A DNA stretch of 8,366 bases from an uncultured Roseiflexaceae bacterium (GTDB taxonomy: Bacteria > Chloroflexota > Chloroflexia > Chloroflexales > Roseiflexaceae): the NCBI GenBank assembly GCA_903932805.1, contig CAIZHO010000201.1:1-8366 (forward strand), written 5' to 3'. Of this stretch, positions 1-5,431 are shown in pieces. The stretch's first letter is position 1; each line of letters opens with the position of its first letter. Made by a program: the position numbers and the translations under genes. The notes beneath the pieces are model-generated. The model had not been told where the DNA came from, made no database searches, and worked only from the letters and a program-made list of their open reading frames with translations.

Positions 1-941
1 ACATGCAGAAAGTCATGTTTGAGCAGCTCTCAGTCCCCGCAGCAGCCCGCTTGGACAAGGCAGATTTGATCCACGTACCGTACTTTGCGCCACCGTTATC
101 ATCGCGTGTGCCGGTTGTTACGACTATTCCCGACCTCATACCATTGACGCGGAGCGCCTACCGGGGGAGCCTCAAAATCCGTGCATACACCGCGTTGGTG
201 CGCCGGGCTGCACAGCATTCGGTGCGTATCATTGCCATTTCGCAGGCGGTCGCCCAGCAGGTGACTACCATCCTCGGTCGGCCAGCCAGTAGTATCGACG
301 TCACGTATTTGGCACCCGACCCCATCTACCAGCCAACGGACGTGTCTGATGCACTCCGTGCCGCCTCCGAGATACCTGCGCAGTACGTGTATTATGTCGG
401 CGGCTACGATGAGCGCAAAAACATCCCCACGCTCCTGCGTGCATATGCTGCACTCCCCGAAGCGCTCCGCACCCAATATCCGCTCGTCTTGGCCGGCAAA
501 GCGGCGGGCACGAACCCGACACTCTTCCCCGATATCGATGGGCTGATTACCCAGTTGGGCATCGGTCCCACGGTGCGCCGCATCGATGTCGCGCGTGCGG
601 ACAATCCTGCACTCTATAGTGGCGCAACGTGCTTCGTCTACCCGTCGTGCGACGAGGGCTTTGGGTTGCCACCACTCGAAGCAATGGCCTGCGGTACAGC
701 CGTCATCGCCGCCCGTGCGGCCAGTATCCCCGAGGTGGTCGGTGATGCTGCACATCTGGTTGACCCGTTGGATGTGGCTAGCTGGACCGCTGCACTCCAT
801 GCCGTATTGACCGACGCCGACCTGCGCAACCAATTGCACCGTTCAGGCACAGAGCGTGCACGTCAATTCACGTATGGCCAGACCGCGGCTGCGACCCGCG
901 CCGTCTATCTACGTGCCTTGGGCCGCGAGGGCGACGCATGA
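1..941 (+). CDS. GT4-family glycosyltransferase, 5' end outside the window
   Basis: Retaining glycosyltransferase of the GT-B fold, likely moving a sugar from a nucleotide-sugar to a lipid-linked or polysaccharide acceptor at the cytoplasmic face of the membrane. The visible 312 residues, counted from an ATG at position 3, start in the middle of the N-terminal domain (EQLSVP, then HVPYF-PPL and TTIPDLIPL). The usual opening of about 60-70 residues, including the glycine-rich loop, is absent, and the reading frame is open to the window edge, so the ATG at 3 is probably internal. The C-terminal nucleotide-sugar domain is intact: YVGGYDERKN near residues 131-140, then the E-x7-E motif at E218 and E226 within EGFGLPPLEAMACG. 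It overlaps the next gene by ATGA, which indicates one operon. The family is clear; donor and acceptor cannot be read from sequence. Mannosyl- or rhamnosyltransferases are common in this group. Confidence 0.88.
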   Translation, partial: MQKVMFEQLSVPAAARLDKADLIHVPYFAPPLSSRVPVVTTIPDLIPLTRSAYRGSLKIRAYTALVRRAAQHSVRIIAISQAVAQQVTTILGRPASSIDVTYLAPDPIYQPTDVSDALRAASEIPAQYVYYVGGYDERKNIPTLLRAYAALPEALRTQYPLVLAGKAAGTNPTLFPDIDGLITQLGIGPTVRRIDVARADNPALYSGATCFVYPSCDEGFGLPPLEAMACGTAVIAARAASIPEVVGDAAHLVDPLDVASWTAALHAVLTDADLRNQLHRSGTERARQFTYGQTAAATRAVYLRALGREGDA

Positions 942-2059
942 AGGTCGTTATTCTCTCAAAGGCACTACACAGCATCGCCTACCGGCGCAAAACCGATGCA
1001 ATCGCCGCCCATCCTGGGCTCGACTTGACGGTAATCGTGCCCCCCAGCTGGCGCGAACCACGTGCCGCAGCGCAGGTGTACGAACCGGGACCGACCCCGA
1101 ACTACACCGTCATCCAAACCCCTATCCGCTGGAACGGCCACCACCACATCCACTGGTACCCGCAGGTCGGGGCGCTGTTGCGCACCATCCAACCTGACGT
1201 AGTGCACGTCGACGAAGAATCCTTCAATCTCGCGACGTTCTTGGCCATGCGTGCCGCACAGGCCGTCGGCGCAGCGAGTTGCTTTTATAATTACGCCAAC
1301 ATCGAACGGACATACCCGCCGCCGTTCGGCTGGTTCGAGCGCTATGCGTTCCGCAACGCAGCACACGCCATTGCGTGCTCGCACGAAGCAGGCGAAATCC
1401 TACGGCGACACGGATACACGGGCAAACTAAGCATCCTTCCGCAGACCGGCGTCGATCCCGATTTGTATACCCCTGCCGCACACCCTGCGCCCACAGACAA
1501 TTGCATCATGCTCGGGTACGTGGGCCGCATCGTGCCCGAAAAGGGCATTGCCGACCTCATCAACGCCCTTGCGTTGTTGCCTGCGCACTACCAATTAACC
1601 CTCGTTGGTGCAGGAACAGATGAACAGCTTCTGCGTACCTTGGCTGACAACCTCGGGGTGGGCAAGCGTATACACTGGCATGACCCCATCGCGACGAGCG
1701 CGATGCCGGCTATGATGCAATCCTTCACGGCGTTGGTGTTGCCTTCGCGCACAACAGCCAATTGGAAGGAACAGTTCGGTCGTGTCATTATCGAAGCGAT
1801 GGCCTGTGGCATTCCCGTCATTGGCAGCGATTCGGGCGAAATCCCCCATGTCATCGGCGCTGGCGGCGCGACCTTCCCCGAAGGCGATGCAGGTGCACTC
1901 GCCTCTGTCATTCACGTTATCTGTGCTGACCCAAACCGTCTTGAAGCACTCCGCGCAACTGCCCGCCAGCGCGTCCTGTCGCACTATACCCAGACTGCAT
2001 TGGCAGCGCGGTATGTCGACATTTATCGGCAGATGGCCGCTATGCGGCTGCGTACCTAA
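938..2059 (+). CDS. GT4-family glycosyltransferase
   Basis: Complete 373-residue GT-B glycosyltransferase of the usual family length. The N-terminal acceptor domain begins MKVVILSKAL and includes the DVVHVDEE segment and YNYANIERTYPPPF. The C-terminal donor domain starts with LGYVGRIVPEKGI (residues 192-204) and has the E-x7-E pair at E278 and E286 inside EQFGRVIIEAMACG, followed by PVIGSDSGEIPHVIG. The start is supported by GAGGG at 927-931, six bases before the ATG, and by the ATGA overlap with the preceding glycosyltransferase, which suggests translational coupling. The two proteins are clearly different members of the family, not a recent duplication. They probably add successive sugars to the same glycan, which is inferred from adjacency. 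It is the last rightward gene of this operon, facing the phosphatase gene. Substrates cannot be assigned. Confidence 0.9.
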   Translation: MKVVILSKALHSIAYRRKTDAIAAHPGLDLTVIVPPSWREPRAAAQVYEPGPTPNYTVIQTPIRWNGHHHIHWYPQVGALLRTIQPDVVHVDEESFNLATFLAMRAAQAVGAASCFYNYANIERTYPPPFGWFERYAFRNAAHAIACSHEAGEILRRHGYTGKLSILPQTGVDPDLYTPAAHPAPTDNCIMLGYVGRIVPEKGIADLINALALLPAHYQLTLVGAGTDEQLLRTLADNLGVGKRIHWHDPIATSAMPAMMQSFTALVLPSRTTANWKEQFGRVIIEAMACGIPVIGSDSGEIPHVIGAGGATFPEGDAGALASVIHVICADPNRLEALRATARQRVLSHYTQTALAARYVDIYRQMAAMRLRT

Positions 2060-2062
2060 GCG

Positions 2063-2077
2063 ACTGCCACCGGCAGT
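2063..2077 (+). terminator. Short hairpin after the glycosyltransferase operon
   Basis: ACTGCC (2063-2068) and GGCAGT (2072-2077) form a perfect six-base-pair stem with a three-base loop, beginning four bases after the stop codon. There is no T-run downstream, so it is a weak terminator candidate. It could instead protect the transcript end or be chance. Confidence 0.25.
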
Positions 2078-2163
2078 GCACAACAATCATCCCCGGCATA
2101 GCGCATCGCCTTTGTACACGACGCACACTATCGATCAACGGCAAACGTAGCCACGTCAAACGA

Positions 2164-2203
2164 CACAAAGAAACATCGTGCGATGCACTTGCACCGCACG
2201 ATG
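2164..2203 (-). terminator. Rho-independent terminator of the PP2C phosphatase gene
   Basis: CATCGTGCG (2174-2182) pairs perfectly with CGCACGATG (2195-2203). After one mismatch the stem continues with three more pairs to a four-base loop. Read on the minus strand, the stem is followed by TTTCTTTGT (complement of 2165-2173), a usable T-rich tail. It lies 35 bases past the phosphatase stop codon and faces the right way for that gene. On the plus strand there is no T-rich tail. The rest of 2060-2238 holds no gene that I can support. Confidence 0.65.
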
Positions 2204-2238
2204 ACACAATTATGTGGGGTGGAATCAAGACCTATCGC

Positions 2239-3189
2239 TTAGTTGTGGAACGGCCACCAACCAAGCATACCCAAGATGATGATTGACCCCAAAAATGTGA
2301 GTAAGGCGACAGAAAGCCCAGCCCCTTGCCAACTCAGCTGTGGCGCTAAGAGCAACCGCATTGATGCGGTGCTATAGCTGCCGCTTGTTTGCTCGGCCGC
2401 AAACTCGGTTGCAGTAATTGCCAACTGTGCGAGCGGTACTGGCCTCGTCGGTGGTGTGTCGACTGCATCGACAGAGACAATCAGTGCGGTGATATTGTCG
2501 CTGCCACCACGTTCGTTGGCCGTATCAATCAGCCGTTCGACTGCGTCGACCCCATTGGATTGCCCAATAATCGATACCAACTCAGCATCATTGACATGAT
2601 TGATGAGCCCGTCACTGGCAAGCAAAATACGGTCATTGGTTTGCACAGGAAAAGAAAACAAATCCACGACGACGTCGGGTTGATGGCCCAGCGCCCGGGT
2701 GATGACATGTCGATAATACATTTTGTCAGCGTCGGCAACGGTAATCATCCCAGCAGCAACTTGTTCGTTGACCAACGAGTGATCGCGGCTGATTTGGCGA
2801 ATATCGTTGTCACGGATCAGATAGGCCCGGCTGTCACCGACGTTGGCGACGATGCATGTATCATTGCGCAACACAGCAGCAACACCCGTGGTGCCCATGG
2901 ATGTGCCAGTGCGTGTACCTTCATTGAATATTGCGGCATTCGCGCTTTCGAATGCAAGGCTGAGAGCTACTCCGCGTTCGTCATCACGAAGCCCGTAGAA
3001 AGCCGTTATGATGTGTTCTACGGCCATATGACTGGCTACTTCACCGGCTTCGTGCCCGCCCATTCCATCGCATACGACGAACACATGGCCAAGCTGGTCT
3101 GCTTGGTCACCTTCGCCCACCCCGTAGTCGTCTTCGTTGTGTTCGCGATGTCGCCCCACGTCGGTGCGAGCAGAGTGGCTACACTTCAT
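2239..3189 (-). CDS. PP2C-family Ser/Thr protein phosphatase with C-terminal membrane anchor
   Basis: Metal-dependent (Mg/Mn) phosphatase that removes phosphate from Ser/Thr of proteins, the counterpart of bacterial Hanks-type kinases. All core motifs are present: TDVGRHREHNED (residues 9-20), VCDGMGGHEAGE (39-50), GTSMGTTG (95-102), NVGDSRAYLI (116-125), ITRALG (163-168), LLASDGL with D193, and GGSDNITALIV with D231-N232. Metal ligands D20, D41, D193 and D231 are all kept. The catalytic domain ends near residue 240. A Pro/Thr/Ala/Ser-rich linker of about 50 residues leads to one hydrophobic helix at about 290-312, ending in WWPFHN, so the enzyme should be tail-anchored with its catalytic domain in the cytoplasm. 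Length, 316 residues, is normal. No Shine-Dalgarno is obvious before the ATG, but a promoter lies about 40 bases upstream and a terminator follows. No kinase or FHA partner is in the window. Confidence 0.93.
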   Translation of the reverse strand: MKCSHSARTDVGRHREHNEDDYGVGEGDQADQLGHVFVVCDGMGGHEAGEVASHMAVEHIITAFYGLRDDERGVALSLAFESANAAIFNEGTRTGTSMGTTGVAAVLRNDTCIVANVGDSRAYLIRDNDIRQISRDHSLVNEQVAAGMITVADADKMYYRHVITRALGHQPDVVVDLFSFPVQTNDRILLASDGLINHVNDAELVSIIGQSNGVDAVERLIDTANERGGSDNITALIVSVDAVDTPPTRPVPLAQLAITATEFAAEQTSGSYSTASMRLLLAPQLSWQGAGLSVALLTFLGSIIILGMLGWWPFHN

Positions 3190-3203
3190 TGAACATCCGG
3201 TCT

Positions 3204-3233
3204 TTGTGAATGTACGCTCTTATGTAGTATAAC
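3204..3233 (+). promoter_or_regulatory. Predicted sigma70-type promoter for the ROK kinase gene
   Basis: TTGTGA (3204-3209) and TATAAC (3228-3233) are separated by 18 bases and match the -35/-10 consensus at four and five of six positions. Transcription would start near 3240, giving a leader of about 57 bases. TATGAT at 3235-3240 is an alternative -10 but lacks a matching -35. The -10 overlaps the -10 of the opposing phosphatase promoter. Confidence 0.38.
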
Positions 3234-3254
3234 ATATGATAGTTTATACAACAA
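3226..3254 (-). promoter_or_regulatory. Predicted sigma70-type promoter for the PP2C gene
   Basis: On the minus strand, TTGTTG (complement of 3249-3254) is followed after exactly 17 bases by TATACT (complement of 3226-3231). Transcription would start near 3219 and give a leader of about 30 bases before the ATG at 3189. The -10 is good and the -35 is weak. The spacer is strikingly AT-rich compared with its surroundings, which supports promoter function. Confidence 0.42.
3228..3248. promoter_or_regulatory. Imperfect inverted repeat in the divergent promoter region
   Basis: TATAAC (3228-3233) and GTTTATA (3242-3248) form an inverted repeat that is imperfect by one base, around CATATG. It sits over the predicted promoters of both divergent genes, where a repressor operator would be expected. 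AT-rich promoter DNA produces such symmetry easily, so this is only a candidate. Confidence 0.2.
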
Positions 3255-3283
3255 CCAGCAAACCGTTGCAGCCAAGCACACAG

Positions 3284-3289
3284 AAGGAG
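3284..3289 (+). promoter_or_regulatory. Ribosome binding site of the ROK kinase
   Basis: AAGGAG lies seven bases before the ATG at 3297. It is among the strongest Shine-Dalgarno matches in the window and fixes the start of the kinase, which also gives a family-typical N-terminus. Confidence 0.8.
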
Positions 3290-3296
3290 CACTAGA

Positions 3297-4232
3297 ATGC
3301 CATATACCATTGGTGTCGATTTGGGTGGGACAAACCTGCGTGCGGGATTAGTCGACCAAGATGGCGTGATCCTCTATGACACCAAGGTCGACACCAAGGT
3401 CGACGAAGGCGCGCAAGCAATTTTTGGTCGGATGGTCGCGCTTATTGCCGATGTCCAAGCCCATCTGCCCGCTGGTGCACAGCTCGACGGCGTCGGGATT
3501 GGTGTGCCAGGCCCACTCGACCCGTTTGCTGGTTTCGTCTTTGCCATGCCAAATATCAAAGGATTCGAGAACACTCCGCTGCGCAACATGCTCCAGAACG
3601 CCACAGGGCTTGATGTCGAGCTGGGCAACGATGCAAATGCTGCAGCAGTGGGCGAATGGATCTTTGGTGCAGGCAAAGGCCTGCGCGATTTGGTCTATGT
3701 CACCGTCAGCACCGGCATCGGCGGCGGGGTCATCATCGACGACCATCTCTTGCTTGGGCATCGTGGCTCGGCAGGTGAAGTCGGTCATCACATCATCGAC
3801 TGGCACACCCGCATGTCCTGGGAAGACACCGCCGCCGGTCCTGGGTTTGCAGCACGCGCAGCAGCTGCGATGAGCGCCGATGCGACCACGGCCCTGCATA
3901 CACTGACTACCCCTGCCGCGGTCCAAGGCCATCACATCGCCCAAGCCGCCAAAAACGGCGACGCACTGGCGCTCCGCCTCATGGACGACGAAGGCGAGGC
4001 GATCGGCGCCGGCCTGGTCAATATGCTCCATTTGTACAGCCCCGCCAAAATCGTCCTCGGCGGCGGTGTGGTTATCAACAATCCGCAGTTCGTCGAGCGC
4101 GCCCGACAGGTCATCGCTGAACGTGCACTCGCGGTCTACCGCGACGTCCCGGTGGTCATGACCGAACTCGGTGATCGTATCGGTCTCCTTGGGGCAGCTG
4201 CCCTCTACAATCACATGCGCCACCGCCGCTAA
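3297..4232 (+). CDS. ROK-family sugar kinase (glucokinase-like), cysteine-free
   Basis: Cytoplasmic kinase of the ROK branch of the actin-like ATPase fold, probably phosphorylating glucose or a related hexose at C6 with ATP. In order: phosphate-1 loop VDLGGTNLRAGLVD (residues 7-20); GIGVPGPLDP; LGNDANAAAVGEW (109-121) with catalytic base D112; VSTGIGGG; the sugar-binding segment GHRGSAGEVGHHII with E161 and H164; and the adenosine motif VLGGGVV near the C-terminus. Length, 311 residues, is typical. Unusually, the CxCGxxGC zinc motif that normally follows the GH pair is replaced by DWHTRMSWEDTAAGPG, and the whole protein has no cysteine. A strong AAGGAG precedes the start. It is the first gene of a unit with the PyrK-like gene 20 bp downstream and diverges from the PP2C gene. 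No helix-turn-helix domain is present, so it is a kinase rather than a ROK repressor. Glucokinase is the likeliest role; other hexoses or N-acetylhexosamines are possible. Confidence 0.88.
   Translation: MPYTIGVDLGGTNLRAGLVDQDGVILYDTKVDTKVDEGAQAIFGRMVALIADVQAHLPAGAQLDGVGIGVPGPLDPFAGFVFAMPNIKGFENTPLRNMLQNATGLDVELGNDANAAAVGEWIFGAGKGLRDLVYVTVSTGIGGGVIIDDHLLLGHRGSAGEVGHHIIDWHTRMSWEDTAAGPGFAARAAAAMSADATTALHTLTTPAAVQGHHIAQAAKNGDALALRLMDDEGEAIGAGLVNMLHLYSPAKIVLGGGVVINNPQFVERARQVIAERALAVYRDVPVVMTELGDRIGLLGAAALYNHMRHRR
3378..3404 (+). repeat. 12-bp perfect tandem repeat inside the ROK kinase gene
   Basis: GACACCAAGGTC occurs twice back to back (3378-3389 and 3390-3401), followed by a further GAC. It encodes DTKVDTKVD in the N-terminal domain, just after the first beta hairpin. 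The repeat keeps frame, so it looks like a slippage duplication that adds four residues in a surface loop. Confidence 0.9.
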
Positions 4233-4252
4233 CCGAACCGTGAGGTCATCCG

Positions 4253-5023
4253 ATGCTCCGTGCGCATCAGCTCGAAATCTGCGAATCACGCAGCATCAAT
4301 CACCTCCATTGGGTCGCTCTCAGCGCACCGCACCTCGCGGCGCATTGGCAGCCCGGTCAGTTCATCCAAGTGCGCTGCGATGACCCCAACGGCCAGCAGC
4401 GCTTGTTGGTGCGCAGTCTCTTTGCTGCCCAAGTCGACGCCAAAGTCGGTCGTATCGGATTACTGCTTGCACCACACAGCGACGACGGCCTGCGCTGGCT
4501 GAGCGAACAACCAATCGGCAAACAGCTCACCGTCTATGGTCCCTATGGCAAATTACCCTACCCGTTGCAACCACGCGGGACCGCACTGTGTATTGGCCAA
4601 AGCGAAGGTGCCTTGCGCCTGCTGGGGCTCGTCAACGCGCTCCAGACAAACGGCACTGCAACAACCTTTATCGCCGGCGAAATGACTTCCCAATGGCACA
4701 TCGCACCTCAATTGGTCCCGACCGATGTCGAGTACATGGCCGGTGCCGAAAACGTGCTGCGCATTGCCGAGAAACGCCTCCCGGACCTCATCCGCTGGGC
4801 AGATCACATCTATGTAGCCGCGGGGAGCCCAGTCGTCAGCGCACTCCGCCACATCATCCGGCAAACACGCTTGCGTGCCGATAAATCACTCACTGCAGTC
4901 GCAGTAACGCTCCCCATGCCGTGTGCGAGTCAATCGTGCCAGCAGTGCCGAGTCCAAACACGAAGCGGCCCGCGCTTGGCGTGCCAAGTCGGGCCGTGGT
5001 TTGATATGCAGTCATTGGGGTGA
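4253..5023 (+). CDS. PyrK-like iron-sulfur flavoprotein, divergent
   Basis: Resembles PyrK, the electron-transfer subunit of class 1B dihydroorotate dehydrogenase, which passes electrons between NAD and PyrD through FAD and a [2Fe-2S] cluster. Visible parts: an N-terminal beta-barrel with PGQFIQVR (residues 34-41); YGPYGKLP (95-102); a nucleotide-binding-like half; and a C-terminal cluster loop with C224, C229, C232 and C244, spaced C-x4-C-x2-C-x11-C, then VGPWFDM as in PyrK. Length, 256 residues, is normal. The FAD motif, RPxS in PyrK, reads RSLF at residue 54, and the glycine-rich NAD loop reads IGQSEGALR (114-122). Both are eroded, so cofactor binding is uncertain. No pyrD or other pyrimidine gene is nearby. 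GAGGT at 4242-4246 supports the ATG, and the gene probably shares a transcript with the kinase. It may be an electron-transfer protein recruited to another partner. Confidence 0.68.
   Translation: MLRAHQLEICESRSINHLHWVALSAPHLAAHWQPGQFIQVRCDDPNGQQRLLVRSLFAAQVDAKVGRIGLLLAPHSDDGLRWLSEQPIGKQLTVYGPYGKLPYPLQPRGTALCIGQSEGALRLLGLVNALQTNGTATTFIAGEMTSQWHIAPQLVPTDVEYMAGAENVLRIAEKRLPDLIRWADHIYVAAGSPVVSALRHIIRQTRLRADKSLTAVAVTLPMPCASQSCQQCRVQTRSGPRLACQVGPWFDMQSLG
4966..4996. terminator. Strong hairpin in the coding end of the PyrK-like gene, possible two-way terminator
   Basis: CGGCCCG (4966-4972) pairs with CGGGCCG (4990-4996). Inside it, after a small bulge, CTTGGC (4975-4980) pairs with GCCAAG (4983-4988), giving 12-13 pairs in 31 bases. 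It lies 25 bases before the PyrK-like stop and 41 bases beyond the stop of the converging DUF507 gene. Only 14 bases separate these two genes, so no terminator fits between them. The tails are only mildly T-rich: TGGTTTGAT rightward and CTTCGTGTTTGG leftward. It may terminate or attenuate either transcript, more plausibly the leftward one. Confidence 0.42.
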
Positions 5024-5037
5024 GTGCCAACTATGCG

Positions 5038-5322
5038 CTAGATAATGATTCCACGCTTGCGGACTTCTTGTTGCTTTGCTTTGCGGAACAGTTCGTCATA
5101 GTTGACACGCCCCATCGAAATTTCGTAGCGCAATTTCGATTGCAGAAGCTCATGCAATTCACTATCGAGGCGTTCTTCTTGCATCAGTTCGTCGGTCATA
5201 ATCTCGACAATCGCCACACGCAATTCTGCATCGTCGGATTCGAACAACACCCCATCGGTGTCGGCCAATACATCGACAAGCTGCTCTGCATAATGCGTGA
5301 CTTTGTTCGGTGAAATACGCAT
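5038..5322 (-). CDS. DUF507 family protein
   Basis: Small 94-residue protein, rich in charged residues and predicted to be almost entirely alpha-helical, with no signal peptide, membrane segment or cysteine. It begins MRISPNKVTHYAEQLVDVL, has a central helix around EIMTDELMQEERLDSELHELL, and ends with VNYDELFRKAKQQEVRKRGIII. The order of an opening helix, a DE-rich helix and a closing (D/N)Y-x-x-LF-basic segment matches the DUF507 family, whose function is unknown. The length fits its single-domain members. The start has only a weak Shine-Dalgarno, but a good promoter lies upstream. Its stop faces the PyrK-like gene across 14 bp. It appears to be transcribed alone. Family assignment is from remembered pattern rather than a profile search. 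Confidence 0.7.
   Translation of the reverse strand: MRISPNKVTHYAEQLVDVLADTDGVLFESDDAELRVAIVEIMTDELMQEERLDSELHELLQSKLRYEISMGRVNYDELFRKAKQQEVRKRGIII
5114..5140. repeat. Inverted repeat inside the DUF507 gene
   Basis: ATCGAAATT (5114-5122) and AATTTCGAT (5132-5140) are perfect nine-base arms around a nine-base centre whose CG/CG bases can add two more pairs after one mismatch. It encodes part of the KLRYEISM stretch. It may fold in the transcript, but one such repeat is not far from chance expectation in a window of this size. Confidence 0.4.
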
Positions 5323-5382
5323 CCGTACGCTCGCATTCTACCCGCTTGTCACGAACTTCTCTCTCGCCATGCGGGTACGCAT

Positions 5383-5411
5383 AGTCTATGTGGTAATCTG
5401 ACATCCGTCAA
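5383..5411 (-). promoter_or_regulatory. Predicted sigma70-type promoter for the DUF507 gene
   Basis: On the minus strand, TTGACG (complement of 5406-5411) matches the -35 consensus at five of six bases. After exactly 17 bases comes TAGACT (complement of 5383-5388), four of six at the -10. The start point would be near 5376, leaving a leader of about 54 bases. No comparably good plus-strand promoter was seen for the methyltransferase gene in the same spacer (5323-5431). Confidence 0.45.
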
Positions 5412-5431
5412 TCATTCTGTGTGGGAGCATC

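Noticed and set aside
99..839. Open frame of 246 codons on the minus strand opposite the first glycosyltransferase
   Set aside because: Antisense to an intact GT4 domain, with a composition unlike a real protein.
2389..3192. Long open frame (267 codons) on the plus strand opposite the PP2C gene
   Set aside because: The opposite strand encodes every PP2C motif in order. This frame has no domain signature and no ribosome binding site.
3669..3684. Hairpin GCAGGC-AAAG-GCCTGC within the ROK kinase
   Set aside because: Short, in the middle of a coding region, and explained by codons for the conserved GAGKGLR stretch; no tail or positional reason for function.
3297..4232. The ROK protein as a transcriptional repressor (NagC/XylR type)
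   Set aside because: It starts directly with the ATP-binding loop at residue 7, with no N-terminal helix-turn-helix domain, and keeps the catalytic aspartate.
3348..4289. Long open frame (313 codons) on the minus strand opposite the ROK kinase
   Set aside because: It is antisense to a gene with full family motifs, its translation shows no recognisable domain and is rich in Cys, His and Asp in the manner of antisense frames. The length follows from the codon bias of the real gene.
5380..5390. Palindrome CATAG-T-CTATG overlapping the -10 of the DUF507 promoter, considered as an operator
   Set aside because: Five-base arms with a one-base centre are expected several times by chance in a window of this size, and nothing else supports a regulator site.
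5323..5431. A plus-strand promoter for the methyltransferase gene
   Set aside because: TTGTCA at 5346 has no acceptable -10 at 16-18 bases, and TAATCT at 5393 has no -35; nothing good enough to list.
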